A stretch of DNA of 64,000 nt. Source: Aphrocallistes beatrix. Its lineage: Eukaryota > Porifera > Hexactinellida > Sceptrulophora > Aphrocallistidae. The notes under the pieces were generated by a model. It was not told the DNA's origin and did not search any database. It worked only from the letters and a program-made list of their open reading frames with translations. The stretch covers positions 806,001 through 870,000 of the forward strand of contig OY725495.1 of NCBI GenBank assembly GCA_963281255.1, given 5' to 3'. Shown here in pieces: positions 21,161-31,758 of this stretch. A program made the position numbers and the translations under genes. Position 1 is the stretch's first letter, and every line of letters begins with the position of its first letter.

Positions 21161-21755
21161 GGTGGAGTCGATCAAGGTGCAAGGGAAACAGAACCGAGTG
21201 TGTCTAGACTCGACTCAGACACAACTCCCCCAACCAATGTTTCCAGATAACTTAACTGAGACAGAGAGTGTACTGGAGCAGCAGATACAGAAGAAGGACA
21301 GGTGGAAGAATCGGCATCGAATTTTTACAAATCTCAACCTAAAAGCTTCCCAGCAGCAGCGAACTTCTACAATCAATAACTTAAAATTCTCTGATCCCTA
21401 CTCCATTTTTATTTAAATTACAGACATCAGTTCTTTCCCAAGTGGCTGTGTGTCCTGGACTCCTGGCTCTCCTCCACGCCGGACTTCCACGAGGTATCTC
21501 GCTGGTATCTGGGCTGGAAAGAGAGGTTTGATTCTGAGTTGCTCAACTATCCTCCGATACAGCAGAACTTCCTACGAGCTCTAGACATGATGAACTCAGC
21601 CGTGAAATGGAATCCCAGCACTTGTCTCCGAGAAGACATATCTCGGTTCACAATAGAAGAGCGTCATTCCTCGTTTCCTCACAGCATCCAACCACAAACG
21701 CGAATTCTTCCTCCCATCTCATTCCAGAACTCTTGCTCAGATCCTACAGACTAGC
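21161..21755 (+). pseudogene. TFIP11 fragment with large internal deletion
   Basis: Two blocks match the complete TFIP11 genes. Block 1 (21165-21313) covers codons ~147-195 (IKVQGKQNRVCLDSTQTQLP, SVLEQQIQKKDRW). Block 2 (21422-21755) covers the C-terminal part from FFPKWLCVLDSWLSS to the SSFPHSIQPQTR region. About 1.2 kb of coding sequence is missing between them, replaced by ~108 unrelated bases. Not functional. It shows that a fifth TFIP11 copy once stood upstream of unit 1. Confidence 0.9.
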
Positions 21756-21960
21756 TTCCAACTGTTTGTATCATTGGTAATAGATTTTAAAAGTTTGGAA
21801 AGGATATTATACGACCCGAATACATTTGTGCGAAATATGCATTTTGAGTTAGCTAGTGAGATTATTGGAGAGGAAATATTTTCTCAATGTTACTGATTTG
21901 GACACAAAAATACGTCTCCGCAAGCTGCACACCCCACCCCAAGCAAGCGATGCGCGCTGG

Positions 21961-22014
21961 GCATGCCTAATTTACGGGACGGGATGCCGTCCCGTCCCCG
22001 TAAATTAGGCATGC
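21961..22014. repeat. Short GC-rich hairpin
   Basis: GCATGCCTAATTTACGGGAC pairs with GTCCCCGTAAATTAGGCATG (a one-base bulge) around the loop GGGATGCCGTCC, itself complementary. Embedded in AT-rich DNA. Confidence 0.7.
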
Positions 22015-22520
22015 TCATGTGCGCTTACTTAAGTGAAATGCTATTTTTCGTTGAATTGCGGCTGTTTGTGTAGATTTTCGCCTATCCTTACATTTCTGAT
22101 ATTGCTAAATCATCATTATTCGGGCTCAAGGAAGCTGTGCATATTTTGAATGCTGATTTTTTCAGTTTTCAGATAAATCAGTACAAACAGTAAATTTGTC
22201 TAAGTTAATTAAAAAGTTGAAAACTTGACTGTCATTATCCAACTAGTATTTGTATACTAATCTATAAAATAATAGAATCTAGTCCTAGTAAAATATCTCA
22301 ACGAAACTTATCTAACATCCCTGGTATCGAGTGCCTTTTCTGCATGCTAATTTCAAACCCCGTAGAATAGCGCGCGTACGGACATACATACCTACATACA
22401 GACGTACGTAGAACGCCGTCCATGTCATAAGACAGAGCTTCCCAGCTCATGAGCCCATAGACCCACTAATATATCCTGTGTACAAAAGGGTGGGAACCAC
22501 TGATCTAATGCAATACTACT

Positions 22521-22549
22521 TTTCTTGTAGATTTTATTTTTGTTTTGTT
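22521..22549 (+). promoter_or_regulatory. Predicted 5' UTR splice acceptor before NHL-A
   Basis: Pyrimidine-rich TACTTTTCTTGTAG, 19 bases before the ATG, is conserved in all four NHL-A copies (34691-34700, 41619-41628, 46893-46902). It suggests an intron in the 5' UTR. The donor was not identified. Confidence 0.5.
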
Positions 22550-23797
22550 ATGGCCACAGTTCTGCCAATTCCTTCTGAAGAAGTGAGATTCGAGAACCAA
22601 GTCGCTAAAGTGAAGAGTGAAATTGAATCTCGTTTCCGTGAACTAATGAACTGTGTGAGAGAGAGGGAAAGAGAACTTTTGAACGAATTGGAAGATCTTC
22701 TAAATACTTACAAGAGAGAGAGAGATAAACACAAAAAATCTCTCTCAGAACTTGAAACGGGATTGAATTTTGCGAAAGAAAATCTCAACTCAAATGATCT
22801 CAAACAATTTCAAGATTCTATAATCAAACAAACGACAGAAAAACAGAAAGAATTTGAATCTCAGTTCCGATCGGAGCATATCAGTCTCTACTTTGACAAG
22901 AAAATATTGGAGATAGCTGGTACCATTGGACGACTTAATGTGACTAACTCCACTGCTGTAGTATCTAGCCTACCTGTAGTAGATTATATTGCAAAAGTGA
23001 CTCCTGTACGCAGTATAGGAGAAACATTTGGGTGTAAAGAAGGACATATCAATTATCCTTATGGAATAACAGTGCACTACCAGACTGGTAAAGTCTTTGT
23101 AGGAGATTATAATAACAACAGGATACAAGTATTTGATGAAGTTGGAAAGTATTTGTTCAAGTTTGGAGATAGAGATGGAGCTGGTAAGATGAAGAGACCT
23201 CATTATATTGCTGTATTCCAAGACAAAGTGTTTGTATCTCAAAGCGGAGTTAGTTGCTTGCTAGTTTACGATTTTAATGGAACATTTCTCGAACAGATAG
23301 GAACTCCAGGGAATGGAGAAGGACAGTTTAACAGACCACATGGCATTACTATCAATGAATTGAATGGAGATATATTTGTGTGTGATTCTTATAATAACCG
23401 AATCCAAATATTTTCAAAGGATTTACTATTTAAGTCTCAGTTTGGACATAAAATACTGAAGTGTCCTCGTGACATAAAACTAACTAACGAGTGTATTTAT
23501 GTACTCTGCTCCTCTAATCCATTCCTCTGTTCTTTCAACTATGATCTAACTCAGGTACAGAATTCTGTTTCCAATTCTTTTTCTAAACATCTGAACAATT
23601 CCTATTCATTTTGCATAGATGGTGCTGGTAACTTTATTATTGCAGATTATTCAGGAAGTTTTATTGTTCTATTCAATCAAGAAGGAGATTTAGTTCATAA
23701 AATTACTGATAGCTTACAAGGTCCATTTGGTATCTCAGTAGATGCAAGAGGGAGAATCATCGTTGTAGGTGACAACCAGCGTGTTCTGTTCTTTTAG
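22550..23797 (+). CDS. Coiled-coil/NHL repeat protein NHL-A, unit 1
   Basis: A 415-residue protein starting MATVLPIPSEEVRFENQV. Residues ~12-115 are a highly charged helical coiled coil (RERERELLNELEDLL). From ~150 to 415 there are six NHL-type blades, with strands such as YPYGITVHYQTGKVFVGDYN (169-188), RPHYIAV (216-222), RPHGITINELNGDIFVCD (262-279), CPRDIKL (305-311), NSYSFCIDGAGNFIIAD (350-366) and GPFGISVDARGRIIVV (391-406). The fold expected is a six-bladed propeller that binds protein or RNA. Coiled coil plus NHL is the C-terminal half of TRIM2/3/71-type proteins; RING and B-box are absent here. The upstream in-frame codons have no ATG, so 22550 is the start. AATAAA lies at 23802, giving a very short 3' UTR. 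Confidence 0.92.
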   Translation: MATVLPIPSEEVRFENQVAKVKSEIESRFRELMNCVRERERELLNELEDLLNTYKRERDKHKKSLSELETGLNFAKENLNSNDLKQFQDSIIKQTTEKQKEFESQFRSEHISLYFDKKILEIAGTIGRLNVTNSTAVVSSLPVVDYIAKVTPVRSIGETFGCKEGHINYPYGITVHYQTGKVFVGDYNNNRIQVFDEVGKYLFKFGDRDGAGKMKRPHYIAVFQDKVFVSQSGVSCLLVYDFNGTFLEQIGTPGNGEGQFNRPHGITINELNGDIFVCDSYNNRIQIFSKDLLFKSQFGHKILKCPRDIKLTNECIYVLCSSNPFLCSFNYDLTQVQNSVSNSFSKHLNNSYSFCIDGAGNFIIADYSGSFIVLFNQEGDLVHKITDSLQGPFGISVDARGRIIVVGDNQRVLFF

Positions 23798-24939
23798 TTT
23801 GAATAAATATTAAAATGAGCTAGTTTATTCTCAAGGATGTTTTCTATTACAAATTTGTATCTTTCTTGATTTAGTTATTGCTCTCTCTTTTTAGATTTTA
23901 TTTTTCCAATATTATACCTTTTTTTTCAGTCTATTTGACATTATTGGTTATCATTTAATTTTAATTTCGGATTTTCTATTTTTAGTGCATGTGCAGCTCT
24001 TGTAATCTAAATATCCTATTGACACGGACGATGTACGCTGTTCTTTATCTGTCCTGTCGTTCTTGAGAAATTTACTGGACCGATTTACCAAACGTGTGAC
24101 ACATTTCTCATATAGTAGTATAGGTTTGTACCCGATGTAACGATTATTCATATTTTCACACCTCAATGAATTAAATACTTGTTCATCATAACTGGAGTCC
24201 TAAAGCTCAAAAATGGATCCTTTATATTAAAAATATTCAGAAGTGTCCTTAATTCGGCTCTGAAAATCACAAATTATGTTACTTCGGCACCATATTTATA
24301 TATGCTGGTAATACATTCCTAAGCTCTATTCTGTGTGGTTAATTATTTTAGGCAGATAATGTATTAGTTCAACCATCTTCGACAGTATCCCTGGTCCATT
24401 TTTGAGATTTAGATGCCAGGTTGTTTCATGGTAACTTGACACGACCATGGATAAACATTATCTATGGCAACTTTCTTATATACGTATATTATCTCCAAAA
24501 TGTTGAATTTCATTCTCCCATTCATTCTGAAAGCTAAAATGCCACTCAACCAGCTTCTCACGAAACTAGAGTAGAACTCGCATTCTGACAAAGTCAGAAC
24601 TCGATAAAACTTACTCTGACAAACGCCAGCAAAGGAAATTCTGACTAATGATTACTTCAAGATCCTGAAAAATACAGCGTCCCAATTCGGACAAGTGACA
24701 TTATTACAAATTACGATTCGGACATATGATAATATTCCAAATTACGAAACGGACAACTTAGAAATTCGGACAAATGATGCGTGTAAAGTTACCATGAAAC
24801 AGTACTATGCTATATCCAATATCTCTGTATTTTGACCATGTTTCATGACAAGCTGAATACGGTCAGGAATATTTCAATAGGTGATACCATACACAGTTAT
24901 TTTATACTAACCTAAATATCAATTTACTCATAGCAGCTA
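23798..24939. other. Intergenic between NHL-A and TFIP11, unit 1
   Basis: Poly(A) signal at 23802, family-4 repeat at 23985-24160, variant family-1 repeat at 24287-24413, and an inserted element at 24417-24804. The final 40 bases hold TACTAAC (24906-24912), a perfect branch-point consensus, and CATAGCAG ending at 24937, a splice acceptor just before the TFIP11 ATG. Confidence 0.6.
24417..24804. mobile_element. 388-bp insertion with TGTTTCATGGTAAC ends
   Basis: CAGGTTGTTTCATGGTAACT on the left and the complement of TACTGTTTCATGGTAACTTT on the right form ~20-bp terminal inverted repeats. The right half holds short degenerate repeats of ATTCGGACAA and TCTGACAA, reminiscent of the 31-bp unit of the foldback element at 3443. 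It interrupts the variant family-1 repeat at ATTTAGATG. The unit 4 intergenic region (48175-48987) lacks it. Confidence 0.7.
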
Positions 24940-27258
24940 ATGAATTTTGAAGATGATGGTAACATTGACTTCTCGATCAGCCAACAAGATTTGGAGGAAG
25001 CTCTGGACCCTGTGAGTACAGGTGTGAAAAAACTTAGAAAACAGACGAGAGAGCAGCGGATCTACGGAGTATGGACTAACAGCTCCGGTTCAGAAGAAGA
25101 GGCTAGCTTCTCGAGTGAGAGACATCACGGCAAGAGGAAGAAGGACTACTCTGCTCCTGTTTCATTCGTGAACTCGAATCTTGGTGGTGTGGACACGGGG
25201 AGGAATGTGAGCAGGAGAGAGAGGCGTGACTATCCGCGTGCCTCTACCTCCGCCAGATCCAATAGCAACATTGGAAGCTGGGAGAAGTATACGAAAGGCT
25301 TTGGTAGCAAGATGCTGCAGATGATGGGCTACAAAGAAGGGCAAGGGCTGGGACCAGATGGCAGCGGAATAGTGGAGCCGATCAAGGTGCAAGGGAAACA
25401 GAACCGAGTGTGTCTAGACTCTACTCAGCCACAACTCCCCCAACCAATGTTTCCAGAGAACTTGACTGAGGCAGAGAGTGTACTGGAGCAGCAGATACAG
25501 AAGAAGGACAGGTGGAAGAAGAACAGGTCTGAAGCAAGACTGGCAGACAGGAGTCGATTCAAGAGTGTGAATGAAGTGATGGAGTCTGCCAAGTATCCTC
25601 GTAAGCTGAGTAAGCCCAAGCCTCAGTCCTTTCTCTCCTCAGATCGTCCCGAAGTGAAGACCAAGGTGATCAACATGACAGGGCCCGAGTGCCAGGAGTT
25701 CGACAGCTTGGAAGAGTACGTGCAGAAGTCAGGTCGGAAGAGAGAGGTCGACTTCCTACCAGAGCTGGCGCAGAACGTGGACCTACTGGTGGAGAACACT
25801 GAGAGTAGCATCGTGAAGCTGAACAGACAGATGGAGTATGACAGCGACATGCTAGTGCAGCTGAAGCACGAACGGAGTGAGCTGGAGTTGAAGAGGTCTG
25901 CTTCAAGCAACAAACTCTCTCACATGAGCAAGCTGCTCCAAACCCTGGAGATGATAGAGCAGAGGTCTCTCTCTGGCATCATCGACTTAGAGATGTGCCA
26001 GCAATGGTTCAGAGACCTTTTGGCCGACTTCTCAGCGGAGTACACACAAATGCGGGTCTGCCTCCTCGCACGTCCGATCGTCTTCCCTCTCATTCAGAAG
26101 GAGATTTCGGACTGGGATCTGGTCCGTGACCCGACCGACGAAGCGGTCCAGTCCCTCTTCCAGACCTGGAGGGAGCTGCTGGAGGTAGAGCCGCTCCCAT
26201 CTCCGGGACAGACCGTGTACGAGCAACTCTTGCTCGAGGTCTGGTTACCCAAGTTCGCCTCTCACCTCAGTGCGCAATCTCTCCGCCAGCCGCTGCCACT
26301 TATCCAGCTGCTGGAGGCGTGGCGCGACCACTTCACACCTCTCATCTCATCCCAGATAGAGCTGCATCTCGTGGTCCCTGCCCTCAGGAGAGAGATCGGC
26401 TGCTGGGACCCTACACAGGACAGACAGCCACTGCACTACTGGGTGCACCCGTGGCTGTCCATCACGCGAGAGGGTCTGGAGTCTGTGTATCCGGACATCC
26501 GACGCAAACTGTCCGCTGCCCTCATGCAATGGCATCCCTCAGACCCTTCCGCCTACCACGTGATCAAACCATGGATGGGCGTATTCAGTCAGGGCGAGTT
26601 CGCGGCTTTCCTCGCGACTGCCATCCTACCGAAGCTCAGCGTAGCTCTGCAGCATCTGGTCGTAGACCCGAGCGACCAGAAACTAGAACCGTTCTCTGAC
26701 ACGATGCGGTGGAGAGACCTCCTCACCACTTCACACCTCTCCGACCTTCTCTGCCATCAGTTCTTCCCCAAGTGGCTGTGTGTCCTGGACTCCTGGCTCT
26801 CCTCCACGCCGGACTTCCACGAGGTATCTCGCTGGTATCTGGGCTGGAAAGAGAGGTTTGATTCTGAGTTGCTCAACTATCCTCCGATACAGCAGAACTT
26901 CCTACGAGCTCTAGACATGATGAACTCAGCCGTGAAATGGAATCCCAGCACTTGTCTCCGAGAAGACATATCTCGGTTCACAATAGAAGAGCGTCAGTCT
27001 TCGTTTCCTCACACCATCCAGCCACAAACGCGAACTCTCCATCCCACTCCCGAACTCTCATTCAGAGAGATGCTGCAGAAGTATGCGCAGAGAGATGACA
27101 TCGTATACATTCCTCTGAACAAGCAAGGTCCCAAGGGTAACTTCCTCTACAAGTTCGGGATATGCACCATCTTCATCGAGAAGAATGTTATATTCACTGC
27201 TAAGGACAATTCCTGGTTGCCGATTTCCATTGACGATCTCCTGGCCACTTGCAATTAA
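24940..27258 (+). CDS. TFIP11: TFIP11 / Ntr1-like spliceosome disassembly factor, unit 1
   Basis: A 772-residue homologue of tuftelin-interacting protein 11 (yeast Ntr1/Spp382), which recruits and activates the helicase DHX15/Prp43 to release the spliced-out lariat. Residues 1-105 match the TIP N-terminal domain (MNFEDDGNIDFSISQQDLEE, then YGVWTNSSGSEEE). A G-patch follows at about 118-163 (TKGFGSKMLQMMGYKEGQGL). Residues ~370-660 are rich in Trp and Leu and fit the GCFC domain (SDWDLVRDPTDEAVQSLFQT). The C-terminus ends PISIDDLLATCN. The vertebrate protein is somewhat longer (about 840). The ATG follows an AG acceptor by three bases, so an upstream noncoding exon is likely. AATAAA at 27280. 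The gene is much more GC-rich than its surroundings. Confidence 0.95.
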   Translation: MNFEDDGNIDFSISQQDLEEALDPVSTGVKKLRKQTREQRIYGVWTNSSGSEEEASFSSERHHGKRKKDYSAPVSFVNSNLGGVDTGRNVSRRERRDYPRASTSARSNSNIGSWEKYTKGFGSKMLQMMGYKEGQGLGPDGSGIVEPIKVQGKQNRVCLDSTQPQLPQPMFPENLTEAESVLEQQIQKKDRWKKNRSEARLADRSRFKSVNEVMESAKYPRKLSKPKPQSFLSSDRPEVKTKVINMTGPECQEFDSLEEYVQKSGRKREVDFLPELAQNVDLLVENTESSIVKLNRQMEYDSDMLVQLKHERSELELKRSASSNKLSHMSKLLQTLEMIEQRSLSGIIDLEMCQQWFRDLLADFSAEYTQMRVCLLARPIVFPLIQKEISDWDLVRDPTDEAVQSLFQTWRELLEVEPLPSPGQTVYEQLLLEVWLPKFASHLSAQSLRQPLPLIQLLEAWRDHFTPLISSQIELHLVVPALRREIGCWDPTQDRQPLHYWVHPWLSITREGLESVYPDIRRKLSAALMQWHPSDPSAYHVIKPWMGVFSQGEFAAFLATAILPKLSVALQHLVVDPSDQKLEPFSDTMRWRDLLTTSHLSDLLCHQFFPKWLCVLDSWLSSTPDFHEVSRWYLGWKERFDSELLNYPPIQQNFLRALDMMNSAVKWNPSTCLREDISRFTIEERQSSFPHTIQPQTRTLHPTPELSFREMLQKYAQRDDIVYIPLNKQGPKGNFLYKFGICTIFIEKNVIFTAKDNSWLPISIDDLLATCN

Positions 27259-27938
27259 ATATATCAATGATGATACTTTAATAAATTGAATTGATCTCTT
27301 CTATTATCTATTTTGATTGGGAATTTCAATTTTTATGTTCAAATTTCCCGAATTATATCGATACAATGCTGTCTAAGCAGGGTACTGTACACACCATAGA
27401 CTACTTTACTTATATACAAGTACTACAGACTGCAGGTCAAGTAGATTACTCTACAATATTGTGCGAATTTAATTAGATAAGTCAGCAAAAATTCTAAAAT
27501 CAGGGTAGAGTGACTCTGTAACAGAACCTTTCACATGTTTATTCATACAACAAGTTGGAAGCACACTCCAATCCCCGTTAGGAGTTTTTATCTGTCTTAT
27601 CAGAAATATTTTACTTGCTATAATTTCTTTCCCCAAAATAAAAAATGTGACTTATGGCAAGTAAGAAATAAGGCGAGTAAACTGTGATATTAACGGATTT
27701 CTTATTCAGAACTGATAATTATATAAATGAGAAAAAAACATAACATGGGATTTTTAATTCACTGATAAGCGCAGAAACGCTGGAACCGTATCGAAACTAA
27801 CTTAAGTTCCATGATACTGTGTTCTTTATATTTTACCTTTTGTAAATGTAAAGTATATACGTACTTATTCAAAATTAGTATTTAATTCATTAAAGATTCC
27901 TTAAAACTACTACTCTTGTAAAATCAGAAGAATTAAAA
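27259..27938. other. Intergenic between TFIP11 and zinc-finger-B, unit 1
   Basis: Homologous to 51313-52427 but without the 425-bp foldback inserted there. Poly(A) signal of TFIP11 at 27280. No gene. Confidence 0.6.
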
Positions 27939-29075
27939 ATGGAACTGGAGCACGAAACTGATTCCAATTACGAATCTGCTGAAGATGGATCTGAGTACTT
28001 TAGTGTGACAGATAATAGAGAGGAGACACAGTTCCAGCAATCCAATTGGGATGATGGTGAATTTGTTGATCATGATGATGAAAGTGAAATTAAGATTATT
28101 AACGATGGACACGATACAATGTTAATTTCAAGACGTTCCATTCGTATAATGGAGAATAGTGGGAAACAGAATCCATCTGTCAGTGTGTTGTGTTCTGAGG
28201 AGAAAAGGGAACTTACCCAAAAACCAGGAATTCACATTTTTCCAACAATTTCAAAAAAATCCTATCATACCTCATATAGCAGCATTAAAAACATTGGGAA
28301 ACAGTATCAGTGTACGACTTGTTCTAAATCATATTCTCATAGTTCATCTCACATTCGTACACATATTGGGAAGAAACCTCATGAATGCCATACTTGTTCT
28401 AAACTCTTTCTTACATCTTCAACTCTTAAAAGACACCTGATTACTCATACTTGTGAAAAGCCGTATAAATGCAATACTTGTCCGAAATCCTTTTCTCAAT
28501 CAGTACATCTGAAAGGACACATCCGTATTCATACTGGAGAGAAGCCGTTTAAGTGCATTACTTGTTCCAGATATTTTTTTCAATCCTCAGACCTTAAGAA
28601 ACACATTCGTACACATACTGGAAAGAAGCCTTATGAATGCTTTACTTGTTCTAAATCATTTTGTCTTCGCTCATATCTAAATATACACATTCGTACACAT
28701 ACTGGAGAGAAACCGTATCAATGTACTACTTGCTCCAAATCTTTTGTTTCATCTTCACCGCTTAATAGACACATTCGTGTTCATACTGGAGAGAAGCCGT
28801 TTAAATGCGTAACTTGTTCAAAAACTTTTTCGCAATCTTCACAGCTTAGTAGACACCGTCGTACTCATACTGGTGAGAAACCGTATAAATGCGTAACTTG
28901 TTTGAAATCTTTTTCTCAATCGACACATCTGAAAACACATATTCGTATTCATACTGGCGAGAAGCCGTATAAATGCTCTGTTTGTCCTAAATCCTTCTCC
29001 CAGCTCTCAAGAGTTAAGGAACATACTTTACGCATTCATAGGAAGAGACACGTGGAGAATACCGCCACTATTTAA
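27939..29075 (+). CDS. C2H2 zinc-finger protein, subfamily B, unit 1
   Basis: A 378-residue putative DNA-binding protein. The acidic module reads MELEHETDSNYESAEDGSEY then FSVTDNREETQFQQ and WDDGEFVDHDDESEI; a weak basic patch RRSIRIM follows at about 65-71. A ~50-residue linker precedes the fingers. Finger 1 (QYQCTTC, about 122) is three residues short between Cys and His. Eight canonical fingers follow with contacts TSTR, QVHG, QSDK, LSYI, SSPR, QSQR, QTHT and QSRE. The last finger has HTLRIH spacing. It differs from the unit 4 copy (52428) by residue 5, His versus Tyr. Intronless; leader GAAGAATTAAAAATGGAACT is shared with the other B genes. Confidence 0.93.
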   Translation: MELEHETDSNYESAEDGSEYFSVTDNREETQFQQSNWDDGEFVDHDDESEIKIINDGHDTMLISRRSIRIMENSGKQNPSVSVLCSEEKRELTQKPGIHIFPTISKKSYHTSYSSIKNIGKQYQCTTCSKSYSHSSSHIRTHIGKKPHECHTCSKLFLTSSTLKRHLITHTCEKPYKCNTCPKSFSQSVHLKGHIRIHTGEKPFKCITCSRYFFQSSDLKKHIRTHTGKKPYECFTCSKSFCLRSYLNIHIRTHTGEKPYQCTTCSKSFVSSSPLNRHIRVHTGEKPFKCVTCSKTFSQSSQLSRHRRTHTGEKPYKCVTCLKSFSQSTHLKTHIRIHTGEKPYKCSVCPKSFSQLSRVKEHTLRIHRKRHVENTATI

Positions 29076-30514
29076 ACATGTTGCAGTTCCCCGTATGTAT
29101 ACCAGTATCAGTTACCGTAGATAGTACAGCTAAATACTTTTAGGTTGTTATTTTTGTTAGTCAGATTAGCTAACAATCTAATCTAATATCTTTATCAAAC
29201 TAGTACATTTAATCATGTTTCTTTCCTTTGCGGCTAACATTATGTTTGCATCAGATCCCCCTCTGGCGTATATCATAATTCCACTACTAAATATACGGCT
29301 ATATACGTATGTTCCCGAAGAATGCCAGTTTTAACGCAGTTATACTATGATACATCAAATGCCGTACTTTTGAAGTGCATCACATTCTATTAAAATTTCA
29401 GCCTGGTGATAGAAAGCTGAAATATTAATAGATTGTATCTTTATATGTGGGGAATTACATTACAAAAAACCAATCATTTCACCACCATCAACCGATTGGT
29501 CTGAAATTTGCTGTGCGACAGGGCACTGATATGTCTTTACTTTTGTGAAAATTTCAGATCAATCGGTCATGTGGTTTTTGAGTTATAACGTCACAAATTT
29601 TTGAATTTTTGCTGTTTGACCAAGGATTTTCACAATGGGAAAATCACCATCCCATTTTAAACTCGAATAACTCGAAAAATATTCATCAAATTCTTTCATA
29701 AATTGCAATACTTATGTTTTTACATATGGAGAATACGAAAAACTTGAGTAAATTAAGTTTTGAGTTCCTTTTCTTTGTGAAAACTGGAACTGAAACCAAC
29801 TCCCGAAGCAAACCGGAACTATGACGTAACAAAACTGTATATTTTGGAAACTGTTTTATTTTTGGATATTTTACTGTTTATATTCATAATTCATTGTATA
29901 AAAAAGTTAATTTGGTTTCCATATGTTCTCTTTGAGTTATTCACATTTTTGTACCTGTAAACGCTTTCTATATACGTATAACTTAAAATTTTATGCCTTT
30001 TGTAAAAATATAAAATTGACCTGACAACTCTCAATTTCTGCAATTTTGAAAATGCTTTTATGTCTTCCTCTATAATATCACTCATTCTTACAACATTCTG
30101 CTATTGATATGTGCATTCGGAATTATAAGTCTGTTGTATATTTGACCGCAGACAGACTAAACATAAACAGTGCAATGCTGTTGTTGCTATGTAATAGGAA
30201 TGCGATAAATGTCAATAATGAGTTGAAAAGTTAATTTTAGAGGACTAATATTTGCTAAACAATCCGATATTTAGTCCGACCATAGCACTCTGTATATAAG
30301 GGCTTCCATCTAAATCTCAAAAATGGACCAGGGATGCGGTCGAAGATGGTTGATCAAATACATGATCTGCCAAAAATCATGAACAACGCAGAATAGAGCT
30401 TCGAAATGTATTACCAGCATCATAGCCTACTGTATATAAGGCCTCACAGTAACTTGCGGATTTGGGACTAGGGATGCGGAGGAAGACCGTTGAACTAATA
30501 CATGAGCTGCCTTA
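29076..30514. repeat. 3' flank and one arm of a large palindromic element, unit 1
   Basis: Colinear without indels with 53565-54439 up to the gap there (constant offset of 24489). From about 29441 onward it is the arm of a large palindrome whose inverted copy is at 55106-56180 (position pairs add to 85620). Its outer part includes the family-1 variant (30281-30421) and family-1 end (30422-30514), both reversed. The gap at 30515 removes whatever followed. Confidence 0.85.
29891..30085 (-). other. Small ORF inside palindromic element
   Basis: 64 codons with an ATG: MSDIIEEDIKAFSKLQKLRV, then basic and Tyr-rich sequence to NQINFFIQ. No recognisable domain. An identical ORF occurs in the inverted copy at 55535-55729, but since the whole DNA is identical this says nothing about selection. 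Probably chance, or the worn end of an element-encoded gene. Confidence 0.2.
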
Positions 30515-30714
30515 NNNNNNNNNNNNNNNNNNNNNNNNNNNNNNNNNNNNNNNNNNNNNNNNNNNNNNNNNNNNNNNNNNNNNNNNNNNNNNNNNNNNNN
30601 NNNNNNNNNNNNNNNNNNNNNNNNNNNNNNNNNNNNNNNNNNNNNNNNNNNNNNNNNNNNNNNNNNNNNNNNNNNNNNNNNNNNNNNNNNNNNNNNNNNN
30701 NNNNNNNNNNNNNN
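30515..30714. other. Assembly gap (200 N)
   Basis: Exactly 200 N, presumably a placeholder length. It falls at the end of the large palindromic arm. Confidence 0.98.
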
Positions 30715-31557
30715 TTCCTAAAACAAGTTGGAAGTTCCATATATTTATGTACAGTGTCTTAATCAGATATCTACAGTACAGATATGAGAAGCTTGCTTGA
30801 AGTATGACTCATTCCTAATACAAAAGAAATAGAGTAGTTTGATTATTTCTAGGCAGATATATCCACAAAAACAATGCTTAAAGTATGACTCATTCCTAAA
30901 AATAATTTTATTAAGTTAACATATTATAAATAGAAGGAGACTTTTATGTGTTACTTATATAATTACAAAAATCAACAATATTCTACATTCACTAGGCATC
31001 TCAAGACAATTCAAACAGTATAGTTCACTGTCTATCCTCTTGATAATCCTTAAAATTTCGTAGACAGTTGCGCATATCTGCACTACAATAATTGTGAAAA
31101 TTGCGTTCTACCATAATTCGAGAATAAGATTCTGTCAAAATTTGAGATTTGATAGAGGATATTATTATTCTATAATATAATATCACATAACATATTATTT
31201 TGCAACGTATATAATGAAAGTAATAAGACACAAATATTACTTTGAAACGTCCATCCAAGAGAGTTTGCTGGAAATTAGTAAGTAATGATTGGGTTAAAGT
31301 TTATGTGAGTATTTATTGATTTTAAATTGGCAAATTAGGCTTCAATCATCATCCCGAGTCTACACTCCTGATTATACGTATATAACTTCACTCTCACAAT
31401 AATAGTAGATTATTGTAAGACAAATTTTTGGCAAACATCAAAGTGTGTCTGTTAATGCTCATTTTAGAAATATCGAATCGAAAATTTTAGTACATACTAG
31501 AAACTGACATTACGTTCTAGTTATACTTTTTAGAGATATATCTTCTATTAGTGTCTT
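30715..31557. other. Intergenic
   Basis: AT-rich. GAAGTATGACTCATTCCTAA occurs near 30797 and, as AAAGTATGACTCATTCCTAA, near 30879. Nothing else recognised. Confidence 0.5.
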
Positions 31558-31758
31558 ATGTCGGAAAATGACTCTGTGGGAAATGTCGTAGCTGCAGTTG
31601 GTGTTGTGGGTGGTGCTGCAGGAGGGGCAGGAATTGGAGCAGTCGTGGGAGTGATAGGTGGACCAGTTGGCGTGGTGGCAGGTGGAGTTGTTGGTGGAGC
31701 TGTTGGTAGTGTAGTTGGTGGAGTTATTGCACTCATTGGATTACTTTCATGGAATTAA
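31558..31758 (+). CDS. Small glycine-zipper peptide, hypothetical
   Basis: 66 codons from an ATG: a short polar start (MSENDSVGN), then an almost pure Gly/Val/Ala stretch with many GxxxG and AxxxG spacings (GGAAGGAGIGAVVGVIGG, GGVVGGAVGSVVGG) and an end in IALIGLLSWN. This would make two tightly packed membrane helices with a Gly-Gly-Pro turn near residue 36. Glycine-zipper proteins insert in membranes, some as pores or channel subunits, but no family is identified. The unusual composition in AT-rich DNA supports a real coding stretch, or else the last exon of a longer gene: TTTTTAG lies 27 bases upstream. Confidence 0.4.
   Translation: MSENDSVGNVVAAVGVVGGAAGGAGIGAVVGVIGGPVGVVAGGVVGGAVGSVVGGVIALIGLLSWN

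Larger units (their letters stand above)
21756..22549. other. Intergenic upstream of NHL-A unit 1
   Basis: Contains a degraded GC-rich motif (21918-21962), a perfect-type hairpin (21961-22014) and a family-4 repeat (22290-22460) in the orientation opposite to that at 23985-24160. The last 90 bases are the conserved NHL-A leader with TTTCTTGTAG at 22521-22530, a good splice-acceptor match. Confidence 0.55.

Noticed and set aside
26319-26699. 126-codon ORF in another frame of TFIP11, also at 50367-50747
   Set aside because: Conserved only because both TFIP11 copies are nearly identical; GC-rich coding sequence has few stops in other frames.
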